A program made the translations under genes and the position numbers. The notes under the pieces were generated by a model. The model saw only the letters and a list, made by a program, of their open reading frames with translations, was not told the DNA's origin and made no database searches. Below are positions 1 through 12,700 of a stretch of DNA of 64,000 nucleotides, piece after piece. The first letter of the stretch is position 1. Each line of letters starts with the position of its first letter. The stretch is from Opisthorchis felineus (Eukaryota > Platyhelminthes > Trematoda > Opisthorchiida > Opisthorchiidae), in assembly GCA_004794785.1 (NCBI GenBank), contig SJOL01002186.1, positions 1 through 64,000 on the forward strand, read 5' to 3'.

Positions 1-31
1 TTATGAAATTGATGAAATACGTAACGTTATA

Positions 32-48
32 ATGAAAGCAAAAGAAAG
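32..48 (+). CDS. FANK1: Candidate FANK1 initiator exon (very short)
   Basis: ATG at 32 is followed by four codons and a two-base remainder before GT at 49-50 (AG|GTACAA). Joined to an acceptor at 527-528 it restores an AGA codon and the FN3 frame. It would give 22 residues from Met to the LTH of FN3, the same number as in human FANK1. The frame is also open leftwards to the window edge, so this could instead be the end of another exon or chance. Confidence 0.25.
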
Positions 49-528
49 GTACAAAACACCACATGCTAGCAAACATACTGCCCCGCGCTGAGAACTTAAA
101 GAGCAGTGCTACACCCTTTTTCGCTTGTGCCTTCCAGGTGTACGACAGCCGCTGAACGACAAGAACAAAACCGACCCGGAAAACTTGGGCAAAAGCCTCG
201 ATCCTGTGTATCATTCCGCGAATCCCTGAATCCGTGAAGCATGTGCAACAGTCTTGGTTTTATGTATCAATCCGTGTACCGGTGAATAGGCTCTTCTGAC
301 GTACACTCAAGTGCAGGCAGACATGAATCATCAAGCCGCTGTCGGTTTAACATGTCTGCAAGAAACCTGTGAGACCCACGTACTGGTATGTTAACCCAAG
401 ACTGATTCGGGTCCTGAATGCTTAACTGAGATGGATCTAAAAGCACAGCACCATTTTAAATTGTGTTATCGTTTATCGGCGAGAGCGATGAATGAAGGTT
501 AGTTGATTGCGCATTCAGTTGGTCATAG

Positions 529-711
529 ATTAGCACTCGAAATCCCATTCGTTCCGGAGATTGTGAATCTGACTCATATGAGCGCAGATATTTCTTGGCA
601 AGACGAAATGGAAAAGTACCTACGTTCTCGAGAACGGACGGTGGGGAGAAATATATTGAGTGAACTTAGCATGAGGAAGGAAGGAACAGTGGATTGGACC
701 AGCATATACAG
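529..711 (+). CDS. FANK1: FANK1 exon: first half of FN3 domain
   Basis: The frame reads PEIVNLTH...ISWQ...VDWTSIY, matching the first strands of the FANK1 FN3 domain. It ends in phase 2 at AG|GTGCGA (711|712). The 5' boundary is ambiguous. Possible acceptors end at 518 (TTCAG), 528 (CATAG) and 533 (TTAG). I use 528 because it fits the candidate first exon. Coding is certain only from about 539 onward. Confidence 0.8.
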
Positions 712-3700
712 GTGCGAATATTTGCTCCAACTGAATTTCTCAGTGGATATGACGTGCATTTCTTGAAAAAGGACCTGCAACCAGATACAATATATTATTT
801 TCGCTTACGCTTGGAAAATATGGATGGACAAGGTCCTTGGAGTAAAGAAGCTGTTGGAAGAACAGCTAGTAAACATCTATTCATGCTCACCCTTTGTTTC
901 CTAAAAAGAAATGCCGATGACCGGGTTCGACATTCATCGTGCTCTAAAACAAGGAAACCCATCGCTTTTGCGTGAGATCTTAGGAAAAGAGTAAGCGATT
1001 TCCCGTCCACACAATTTCACAGTACACAAAGATTTAGTTCTCCAGAGTTAGTGTGGTTATCATTGTTAGTGTATGGTAATGATAATATAATCATTAATGA
1101 TAATATTAATAATTGTATTAACAATTGTTAGTACTCGTCATTAATGTTGGTTTCATCGTTTTCGTTCAGTCCTGGTTGTGTAGGTTCAGGAAATGATCTG
1201 TCCGTCCCTTGTGTTCAAGTTAACCCCACGTTTAGTTTAGTCAACATAAAGTGGGACCGATATCATTATCTATCTATTTTTATTATTATTATCACTTGGC
1301 TTCAGAAATTTCTTGAGCACCTTGGAAAATCCATATATGGAAAATATTGGTCAGTGAGACATACAGACTTCGACAGATTGTGATTTGGGAATACCATGTG
1401 GCAGTGATAGGTTATGATCGAGCAGTTCGATCAAGCAGATCGAACAGTGCAGTTGAAGCGGAACGATTATTCTCTTCTTCCTTTGCGTTCCTTTTTATCT
1501 GTCGCCACAATTTTACGATCTCGTTTTTGTGATGGAAAAATGTAAGGAGAGAAATGATAATGAAAAGATAAAGACGGGCAACGGCTACTGAACTGAATCT
1601 GGCGTGGGTAGCCAGCCAAGTTACATCGTCCACTGATAGCCTAGTGAGATCCTCAGCATCACATTGCTGCTGTTAGTGGAAAGCTGTGCCCTCACACGCG
1701 GTGACGTCGTGTAGGAGTTGATACTGTGTGAGGAAAATTTCTTCTCCCTGCATGTCTAATAGGTTCGCGGTCAGTGTAGAACCTGCAGTCTTTCAGGTCT
1801 GTTTTTCCCCCATTGCTTAGAAGCTTCAGTTGGGATTTGAGGCCAGCAACCCTGCACTTTTTTAGGTAAAACGTAAAACGCTAAAGAATTTTTGAAGCAA
1901 GATCAATATTGGTCTTCACTGCCCTAAATGTAAAGGATGCAATCATGTAGATATCCTTTGAATGGGAAACGGATTGATTCCATGCCTTATATGGAGCTAG
2001 TGAAATTTATTTGTTTTTTTCCACGAAATATACTTAAAACAAACGCATTTTAGTTAGCTGTTCTACGGTATTTTCTAAACACAAATGCTTCAACAATTTC
2101 CTCGTAGTTGGAGCACTTAAAGAAGAACCCCTTAAGCTGACAAGTGTAAGTAAGCTGATGGCCTATGCCTACCGTTTTGCAATTTTTGACACAAGATGAA
2201 AGGTTTTAAATGCTGCCCAGCAGCATAATACATAGGAGAGCGTTATTGAGTGTTGTAGTGTCATCAATATCGCGAGCAAGACACTGTGGCTTTTTCTCGT
2301 TGCTGTGTGTTACTGCGGATTAATTGGTTGGTGATAAGGTATCATTTAAGCATATTGAGCCTGCGGTACAACGCCAGCTACTATGCGCAACTCCCCCAAC
2401 AATTCGTAAACCTGTGTCACGAGAATGAGTAAGCATATACTGCAACTACTTATACCACTACTGCCACTACACGCTGACGTAACTGGGAAACTATTCTGGT
2501 ATCTTCTCGGCTGTACACAAAATGCCAATATGCACAGAAACGTGTCATGTTTGACCGAGTCATAAGTTTGTGAGAATCTAGAACAGATGGCATTTAAAAG
2601 TATAGATGATTTTTCCAATACTTCCTAGTCATTTGTTGCGCATAGTAATTTGGAGTTGCATACCGCATGCCGCAAATCTCCGGAAGGGGGCCATTATTAC
2701 GTCACTAACACAGTATCCCTTCTGTTGTGCTTTCATAATCCCTAATCAGGTTGGAAGCATTTTGGTTGGTTTTGTAATTGAACTCCACCGCATTCCTTCT
2801 AAAATTGCATTACATGTAAACACTTTTGCTTGTTAAGAATCTGGGCGCTTTTTAATCCTGGTTGAGTAGTTTTTAGCAGTAAACAACAAATGAGCCCTTC
2901 AGTGCTGGCCAAAATAATGGGCGATATTTTTAACCAAAAATGTTTCCTTGATTGAGGATACCTTCTGGATTTCCTAATGAGTTGCTTGTTTTTGCTCAGG
3001 TTTCTAAGGAATCCCAACTACAGTCAATGTAGAACTCCCTGATGCTTTCAGTTTTTGTGGTAGCTAGATTTTAGCGCTTGCCTTGTCTGATGTGAATTTG
3101 GATATTATATGAATATACGAATATGAAAATATGAATACGGTTGAGCAAACCTAAACCGAATATCACCCGTGTTTCTGTGACTGGAGCTTCCTCCAACGTT
3201 TAGCATGAGCCAGAAAGCCTTCATCAGCAGCTTTTCAAAATGCTGTGTATTTTAACGGTGATCAATTAACAGGTCACTTATTCGCAAAACTTCATTATTC
3301 GATATGTCTTCTGCCGTTTTTCAAATAAAAACCTGATAGTAAGTAGATAAGTAACCATTCTTAATCTGGAGTTTTGAATGCCGTTTTTACAAAGACAGCC
3401 TAGAAGGTTGCTTATTTCACGATAAAAACAGAGTTGTGTCGACATGTAAGCAAACGTTTAGCAATACTTTGTCCAAAGCCTTCCTCCAAACTTTCTTTTC
3501 TTGCTAGAACAATATGAAATGATCTGTAGCAGCCGACTATATAAAGACACAAAAATATGTGAATAACGGTGCACTCTGAGTTTTCCTATGGTCCCAGGTT
3601 AACGATGTTTTTTGTCCTAATATTATCCTTTATTGCTGTAAAAAAAATCAAAATACCTTCTGAACACCCCTTACCTACGTTACCAATTATCTTGGCCTGC

Positions 3701-6700
3701 TGAATGTGCCCCTCTGCTTGTTGCACGACTCAATTATCCCACAGCCACAGTGTATGGGCACCAAGTTCCTGACGTCGTCTCTATTGACTCCGTTTTCCTC
3801 CAAACGTTACGTGCCTGTGCATTCTTCCGAAAATTTATTGCAAGTATATGCAACCAGTTTCGTTTACAAAATTGTGAGGGCAACCAAGGGCACGGGACAG
3901 CTAAGCTTTACATATTTCGTCTGTCCTATCAGCTGTATAAATACACCTAGAACCAAGATTATGGTAGGGTATTGGACAGACAATACGATGGACTAAGGGT
4001 ACGAGCAATGAGGTCCCAAGTCCTCTTGGACATAAGCTGGACAGGGGAGTGAACTTGATTCAATACGGGCTTTACAAAGGCAAGGTCAGATTAACCACAT
4101 ATTTTGACGAAATTTCTAGCGCCGTAAATGAAGAAATGAGGTTCATTCTATTTCGTAGATGCCTAGATGGTAAGAAATGAGGATGAATCACCAGTCAGAT
4201 AAAAAAGTCACAAGGCAACCTGTACAGGAAATTACCTTTATTCTTAAACGTTCTGTCTAATGGAATATGCAGGGACTTCAATACAAGGCCTGCTTATTGG
4301 AGCCAAAAACTGCTTTAATGAGGGCTCTCTCAACAGCCTTATCAAAACGTACAGAGAATTTTTAAACTAAAAAACGGAATAAGATAGTATCCCAAAAAAC
4401 AACTTTCATCATATGGTTACAAAAAAACTAGGATGATGAAGGGGTGTGGCTACATTTGAATCAAGCCCTCATAAAGGCATTCATCGCCGCAGTTTCAGTG
4501 GTACTTAACAAAATACAAAGCATGCTGACAGAAACTGACCTTAAAAACAGACTCTAGTTGCCTAATCTCCTGTAGATATATATCAAAGCAGGAATTGCGT
4601 AAGTAGGAACAAGAGCTGGTTATCTACAAAAAGTTCTGAGCACGGGTTTAAGAAACTTACTGCTTGTAATTTTAAAGTTTTCATCCAGCGAAGTTGCTTG
4701 ATTCTTATAGGATTACAACAACTGAGGATCATACAGTCACTCAAAGTCATAAATTGCGAGAAAAATGGGTGTATATTATGCCCTGCTCCAATTTGTGGAA
4801 ATGATCGAAGTTGGTAGCCTCCCTTGCCTTGACATTTTAGGACTAGCACTGAAACGTATCCGCAGCCTTGTTTGTTTAGTCTAACTTGACCCCTGATTTC
4901 ATGACCTGTGCTCGCTTCACTGGCTTATTTGCGTTTGTCACTCAAGTTATCCATTCATCACGCTGTTTTACTTTTGGTTCTGAACACATGTAAATAGTTG
5001 CTGAGATACACAAAAAACTTCAGCCCAGTCTCCCCTGTTGTGGTACTCTTTCTTGGTTTCATGTTTTCCTGATTTTTTACGTAAACATGCATGACAACCA
5101 ATGAAATATGCAGCAGCCAATTTGCTATCCACCCGAGCCGTGCATCCTGAATTTGGTACATGCATATGAATAATTGGAATTAGTGGGATTAATGATTTTT
5201 CCCATTGACCTGTAGAGATCACATTATGCTAACACTTTTTTGCGTGATCACTTTACCTTCAACCCACATTTGAACAACTGTCAAAGTGAAACCATCATGT
5301 GAATGGGGTCAAAAGCTACGGTCTAATCTAGTGAGCTCGTTTACTGAAGCAAAACACTGGAGTGCAAGTAGGATGAGGCCAGTGGTGTAAGAACAACAGG
5401 GAAACAAACTGATAAATGTGCAACAGAATTTACGTACAATTTGCATATAGCCATTTGAAAAGCAAACTTGCTTCAAAAGGAACTTGGACAAAATTGCTCA
5501 AACCAGATGTGTTCAATACAAGTGAGGCTAGGAATAACCACCTGCGACTGAGCCCATCCAATGTTTTTTTCTGAAGTAAATAAACGTAAATAGCAATATC
5601 CAAGGAGGTACTCTTGCACTGTGTGCCACATCAATGCGAAATCAGGGGAAGTAATAGGACGGCGCCTCTTAGTTAGTTCAGTCATGTTTGTTACAGAAAC
5701 CTGAAGCCTATGAACAGCTTAGCAAGCATGGCAACGGACCGCCAATGGGCAGTTACAGGATTATAACTTAAAAGCGCAAAAGATATGCACTACTTCCTTG
5801 GTTTCAAAAACATTACACAAGGAATCCTTGTGACCTAATCCGGCTTATCTGCCTACTTTTCCTGTGCATTCCGTAAGTGTGCATCTAACGAGTACTTCAA
5901 TGTAATGTGAAAAAATTGAGCTCAAGCGGCCTTTAAACTATCCACTTTTGTGATTTTTTAAAGAACGGTTGGGATGTTTTGCTCAAAAATCTATTGATCC
6001 TTAAGAAAAATACAAAGAGAATGGAACCACCTGCTTAGATTAGATTGGGGTCATATAGAAAGATGGTGGTCAGATCCAGATAAGCTCAATTGCCAATGGC
6101 CTTTTGTCCATATTCACGCGCATGCTGATAAATTTGCAAGGCCGAAAAAATTTAGCTGCCTAAATTTTTTGTTTTGGCCGGCTGTGTAATTCGCCAGCAA
6201 AGAAACGAAATTTCTAATTACCTTATATTCACCTCAGGAGGCCCGAAATGAGCAAGAAACCTCGTGTAACTACGACCAATTAAAGTCCGCCACGCATATT
6301 ATGAACAAGTAGGCGGCTTTTTAGTTGCTTGATACATGTAAAAATCAACAAGTACTCAAGACAAATCGTCTTGGTTGTTTATCAGTTGTCAGCTGAATCC
6401 AACGTTCACGGTTAACTCAAGTTATTAGACTGTTCAAGCCAGTTATAAAACGCAAGGTTTTATTCAAAAATTCCAAAATAGCTTACTAAAGTTTTATGTT
6501 ACCTGTCTCTGTACACCAACCTGATGACATCAAATGAGGGGGAAATACTTCTGTGGTGAGCACTTTGAGAGCTAATCAGTTGAGCTTTCAACAATGTCTC
6601 AGCCTCATTTCACAAGTTGCTTGATGAATCTTACATACTTCATCCATCTACCATGGATTTTAAAGTTCCTAATGTCAACCAGGTTTCTTCGCGGAAAATC

Positions 6701-9700
6701 CTACCAGCATAGCAGAAGGCTCTGTTAGCCGCACTGATGAACAAAGACTTGTGTTGTGTTACATGTCTGACCTATGGTCAAATAGGTTCTCGTTTGCAAT
6801 CTCCAAGAATTTTTACATTTCAGAGCCAAAGGCCGTCACCCCCTTTCATTGCAAGTGGCTGTCGCTACCATGGCCCTCTAAGAACAGCAGTATTCAAAAA
6901 TCCGTTCAAGATATTACTGCAGAATTAATTTCATTAAGGTCGATCACTATAAAGCATATTACTGGGTTTGTCTTGATGCTGGGTGGAATGAAGCACTACT
7001 ATTGACCTGCACGTCACGCGTTAAGGCGAAAATTAAAGAGCACGCAACAAATGACACTTGTGCCGTAATATGGTTGTCAGGCGTGCATCAGGAAAACAAT
7101 GAACAACATGAAACACATTCACAGTGAGTGGATAAACCGTTTTATCGTCTATAGATTTACAGTCAAAAGCCAGTTAATGCCTTTGATGCAAAAGGGCGGG
7201 GTTGTTTGCGTGCTACCAAACTGGATGTTTGTAAGAAAAAGAGATAGCTGCAAGAAGGGAGATATGTTAAGGTGAATATTTACGTTCTTTGCCAGAGTGC
7301 AAACTTATGGAAAATGAACAAAAATGATTATGTTAAACGAACAATAAAGGGCAAAATAATTCTAGGGCGGTACCAAAATATCATTTGAGCTTAAAGTAGG
7401 TATTCATTACATTCGAGCCCTCCTTAAACTGGCCTCTCCTAAAAAGGAACTGAAAACCTGCTGTAACCCCCCGCCAAGACACGCTGTTCTCCGTAGAGCA
7501 GAGCGGTTTACGTTTAAACCCCACCAGCCAGTGCCAAAACGATCTGTTTCTATCAAAGAACAAGTATGTGATACGATATTTACGAAAAAGAGGGCTTCTC
7601 GCAGAATGTCCACCAGCAATGCACTCGTGCTCACGGTTTCTGCTAACATCGAAGTTGAAGTGAATATCTAACTATAGGTGCACATTTAGACGCAAGTGGG
7701 CGATAAATCTTACTGAAGATATATCGTTAGGCATAAAGTAAAAGTTCATTTTACGAAACGTAAAGTAACTTGTAAAGCATCTTAAAAACGTGACAATGTC
7801 TGATACGCAAGTCTTTCCAACACTGTGAATTACCCTGCGGTTAGTCAGAATTACGGGATTCTACCATGCTTACAGAAATCTATTTATGCAAAGAATCTTC
7901 TATGCTGTTAACGATTGGTAATAAATAAAGGCATGGCATTTAGCTGACCAGAAAGAACAAGGCACTACACCGAGGATGGCAGGATCAGGGGAATTTAGCT
8001 CAGCATACATATGTGAGAAAAGACCGCACGAGGATGACACACAGTTCTGCTGATAACGGAAAACTCCCTCGTATTCAGCCTTTGTCTGTCATTCTCAACC
8101 TGTAAAGCAACGCACGATCAGACCTACCATTATGAATGTTGATTACTAGCCAGTGAGGCATCTCCTTTGCTCCATTGTTCTAGTCGTATAATTAAAGAGG
8201 GCCCCACTTCAACTTAAGTCCTAATGCAAGGTGCCCTACAGGGTATTGGCGTGCACACAGCCAGTGCCGAGAAGTAACCAGAGTTACGCTAATGAAAACT
8301 CCTTCGAAACTGGCACACTATGGTGCATCGTCATGTGTTAATATAAACCTGTCTGATATAAACCTGTCTAATATATCACACATGTATTTGACGCGTGTGG
8401 AATAAGCTTCCCCTTACAACCACTTGTTTTCTATATCACCCAGTCGCATAGCACACATTAGGTTACCGAATTTTGGGGCATACAAGATTACTTCCCATGC
8501 GAAGGTTCAAAACTAGGTTTGTACGTATTAAGAGCGGGTGCAAGCAATATACTACATCCATAAACCTCTCAAAATACATAAATCTATTTTTTCATAAACG
8601 ACCCCAAAATGAACAATAAAAGACATTTTGAGAACTATGTTTACGACGGGCTGTCCATTTAGCCATACAACTAATAAATGAAGTTGTAAATTTCTGCTAC
8701 TAAAAACCCAAAACGCACCTAACAGGCTATCCAACACAGAACCAAACAAAGCAATTATCGTGAATCGTTTTTGTCCCAACACTTTGATTAACATCTACTT
8801 TGTGCCCAGAACAACACTAAAAATATAAATAGATAAAGACACCGCTTGCATAATTACATCCAGCTTACGCTCAGAAGACTAGCAATCGGACTGTAGCCGT
8901 TGATATCAAAGTGCTTTCTTTAATTTGGTTAGGCGACAATACAAGGTAATGGCAGCTGAAAATACATCCTACTCTGATGTACCATCCCAGTTGTCGTCAC
9001 CTGTGAGATATTATGATAAGGAAAATTAGCCCAATTTCCTTCGAAGGTTTTACAACACATCACTCGTAAAACTGACAGAGACAATGGCGCATTCTAACCA
9101 ACCCTCAAGCACGAAGTAACCAAAGCGGCTAGAATTTAAACTTTTGAAATGCATGAAACGCAAAAGGAAGGAGAAGCTGGCCGCAAGATCAATACAGTGA
9201 AGCTAGCAATAAAAAGCGGAGGTTGCCATTTAAAACAAAAATACATCGACTATTGGTTCACACTTCCAAATAAGAAATGAAGGCATTTAGTTGACAGTGT
9301 GCCAAAAACTTTGCTGGTCGATTACGTTTACTGGCTTTTGATCAAGTGTCCGTTGACCTGTTCACCGAGCTCGGTAATATTCTCGAAAACGTCACCAGTC
9401 GATAGACCTTAACAGCGTTTAATCGTGTGATTAACTAAGGCTCCGTTTAAAAGGTGGAAACACATTGCTGTCCGAGAAACGCAGGCCAAAATTCAAGCTT
9501 TGCGGCACATTAAGCATTCCCAAACCCTGGAAAGCGAACCCACGGATAACTTATTCGTCAATTTCAGTATACTTTACACCAATTAGGTCTCGGGGAGGTG
9601 GCCAAAGCACTACCAATCTCATAACAACGGTTGACAAATGATCACCGCTAACCAGTGTTTCCACTTGCACTACCAAAGTCAACCAACTGGGTATGTCGAG

Positions 9701-12700
9701 GAGGTTTGTGAAGCAACACCACGGCATTCTTTAAAATAAACTCATCTTTGTAGGGATCCAGTGGGCCTAAACAGAGTGCTCAAAAAGCTAATAACCATAC
9801 AGATCTTTTATAGTACACTCGAAGTAGCACCAATAATACTTATAAGACGGATTACCAGAGACCCTAATACTGACTTATTAATTATCCATTATTCAAACCC
9901 AATCACGTTAGGCTTTTCATGAGGGTGACATTAAATGGTGGCACTCGGTTTAAAGTTTAGAGTGTTTCACGTGCAATTTTACTTGAATGAGATAACCGTA
10001 CAATCAATCATGCCAGGTATGTAACCGTTGGTGGGAACCTAAAGAACTATTAGTAACTTCACCCCTCAAGTTTATTTCTGTGCATTGTGCAATGTACTTG
10101 TTAGGACAAACAACCGCTGAAAAATTTACACAGGGCAAAATTTTATGCTGTTGCACTGCTTGAGTGATCACTTCTTGATACTGACACGTCCGAAAGCTTT
10201 TGGTGAAAACGAAAACGGGATGTGAACTAAGACGTTGTTAGATTTCGCAACAGATTTTTATCAGGATCATGATTGTACCTGTGTTTCGTAGTTCATATGA
10301 CAGACTAAGTCTTTCTAGTATTGAATGTGGTTTGACGCATCGAAACCGTAGTCGATAGACGCATTCTGTCGCACCAGACCATACCTCACTCTGATGATAC
10401 GTTTGCTAAAATAAGTTTACTGTCTGCTTATTTATTCAAATTTACTGATAACGGTGAACCAGAGTCCTCTTAGAGTGCCTGGTTTTTAAGGATGCAATTT
10501 TAGGTGCCATATTTGTGCTTGACTACAAAAATTAACTGCTGAAAAACCTCAGTAAACGTTCTTCCTGTATATTTTTATCCACATTATCTGACTGAGTATC
10601 TAGGAGGATAGCTGTCTTTGAGTGGCAAAATGGGGCTCTCATCCGGTTTTTCATTTCATCTCGAAACAGGACTCTCATGTACCAAGACATTTCGGTTGCA
10701 AGGCAGTGAGGCATTGATCTCCAACAACGACAATGTTGTCACATAAAGCAATTTGTTTGTTTCAAAACGAACTGAAGACGGTGAGAACAAAATAGGCAAT
10801 ATGCTGGGAGTACCATACTTTTTTTAAAATCCGCTCGGTACCAAAAGCAGTATTTGTACTACGGAAGATATTGCTTTGGTTATCCCAAGCCTTGTTGCTC
10901 ATGCATTATCCCTTTTTTGTTTACACTTCAAAATGTTCTTTCCAAAAGAGCGTAATTTCATAGCCTATCGGGATTTCTAGCGGTATTTTTGGAGATCTGC
11001 GATAATAAATGGTTTGCGGTCCATAACCAAAGGCCTTTGTTTGCTCTACTAGGACGTCGTTCTTAGTTCAACATCAACATATGTCAGTGGGCACAGCTTA
11101 ATAATATTTCTGGCCAAACACCAGAAGCTACCACGGATGTTTATTGAAGATATGAGAAATGACAAGGAAACGATCACTCATATTGAACCATAGAGTTGCT
11201 AACCGCCACAAGTCTCACCGACTATGGTTAAAAAGGGAAACTAATCCATCTTGTTAGTTTGTCCGGGCGGTTGACATTCGCGCTACTGTCTGAGAAGAGG
11301 CCACTTCCAGAAAGCTTTCGAGGCCTTTCATGGTTCACTATGTTCAGCTACTGAAGTCTGTTGCCAAATGATAGATTCAGTTAAAAACTTATATGACTAC
11401 TGTAAACTGTGCAGAACCGCTTACTAACCAGTCTAAAGAAGAAGGCCCCGATAAGATGAGACCAGTATAGTGTGGACGCGAGTACGTGAAAGGCAGCACA
11501 CAAATCAATATAGTAGGTGAATCAGTTAAGGGGACGAAATACGTGTGTAGTAGAAACGCGTAGCAGGAAGTCAAACAATAACCTAGGCCGACGGACGTGG
11601 CATCTTTTTCATATAAGTATATATAACATTTTAAAAAGTTTATTTTCTTGTATGTTTTAAAACGATTGTTGCCAACAGGTTTGTTGACATATGACTTAAA
11701 AGCGCAAGAAATGCGGAGTCTGAGGCGAGACGGGGCTCAGTGGGGTTTAGGTTCATTAACGTGCTTAGTTTTGGCTTCATTGAACATTTTACAATTTTGA
11801 ATGTTGAGACGGTATGTTTGAGGGATTCTGTATCGGACCGATCCCCAACCACCCTCACCAGCTGTTCTACTGCTTGCTTGAGTGCGATGTCGTGAGAGTT
11901 TTCTGGAAAGGTATAGTTGCAATACTCTTCGTATCTACGTAGACCGAGTTCGCGCAATACCAGACAGAGTAGGGACGCGTTGTCCAGTGTGGCTCGATTA
12001 AATTTGAATAAATTTGCGTATCATCTATACCGAGCTTCAGAGGTCACATTTCTACCGGGCGCGTACTCCAAGTCGTTGACAGAGTGTGCCATCTTGCTTG
12101 GCAACTATATTGGTGAGCAGTTACTTGAAACTGTCTGTTTTGATAATTGTGCTGTTGGGGCATGGGCAAGTTGCGACTGTCGTTCCTGCTGTTCCCGATC
12201 GATAACCTTTCCATAGCTGTGTGTGTGCGTATGACCACCACCAAACCTGCTCTAACCGTCGCAAAGCTGTTTCCAAGCCAGCCTCAGAAGGAAGGCCCGG
12301 ATGCGATTATGCTGGCTCAGTGCACGATACGCTTATGGATACCTGCGATACAGTAGAACAGTCAATATAGCAAAGAAACTAATTGCATGGACAAAATGCA
12401 TAAGCTGTAGAAACGTCTAATGAAAAGTCAGCAAGTAGCATATGCAAACTGGCCACACAGGCACCACACAACGGTTCTACCCAATTTACCTATCATGTTC
12501 ACTGGCGGTCTCTGAAAAATGAATTCCCCATTTTATGAACACTATTTTCACAACTGATAAACTTTCTTTGTTACAACAACGCTCCCATCAAAATTAATTG
12601 TTGTCCTGATTTGGCTACAAGAATTTCGTGATTAGTGTCTTTCCCTCGCTCCCACCTTGGTTTGTCTACCATTAAGTTCTGTATATAAGGTCTCTGCATT

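Noticed and set aside
503..766. Unspliced 87-codon frame as a stand-alone gene
   Set aside because: Only its part up to 711 is coding; it continues into the 32-nt intron in the wrong frame, and its TTG start follows an in-frame stop.
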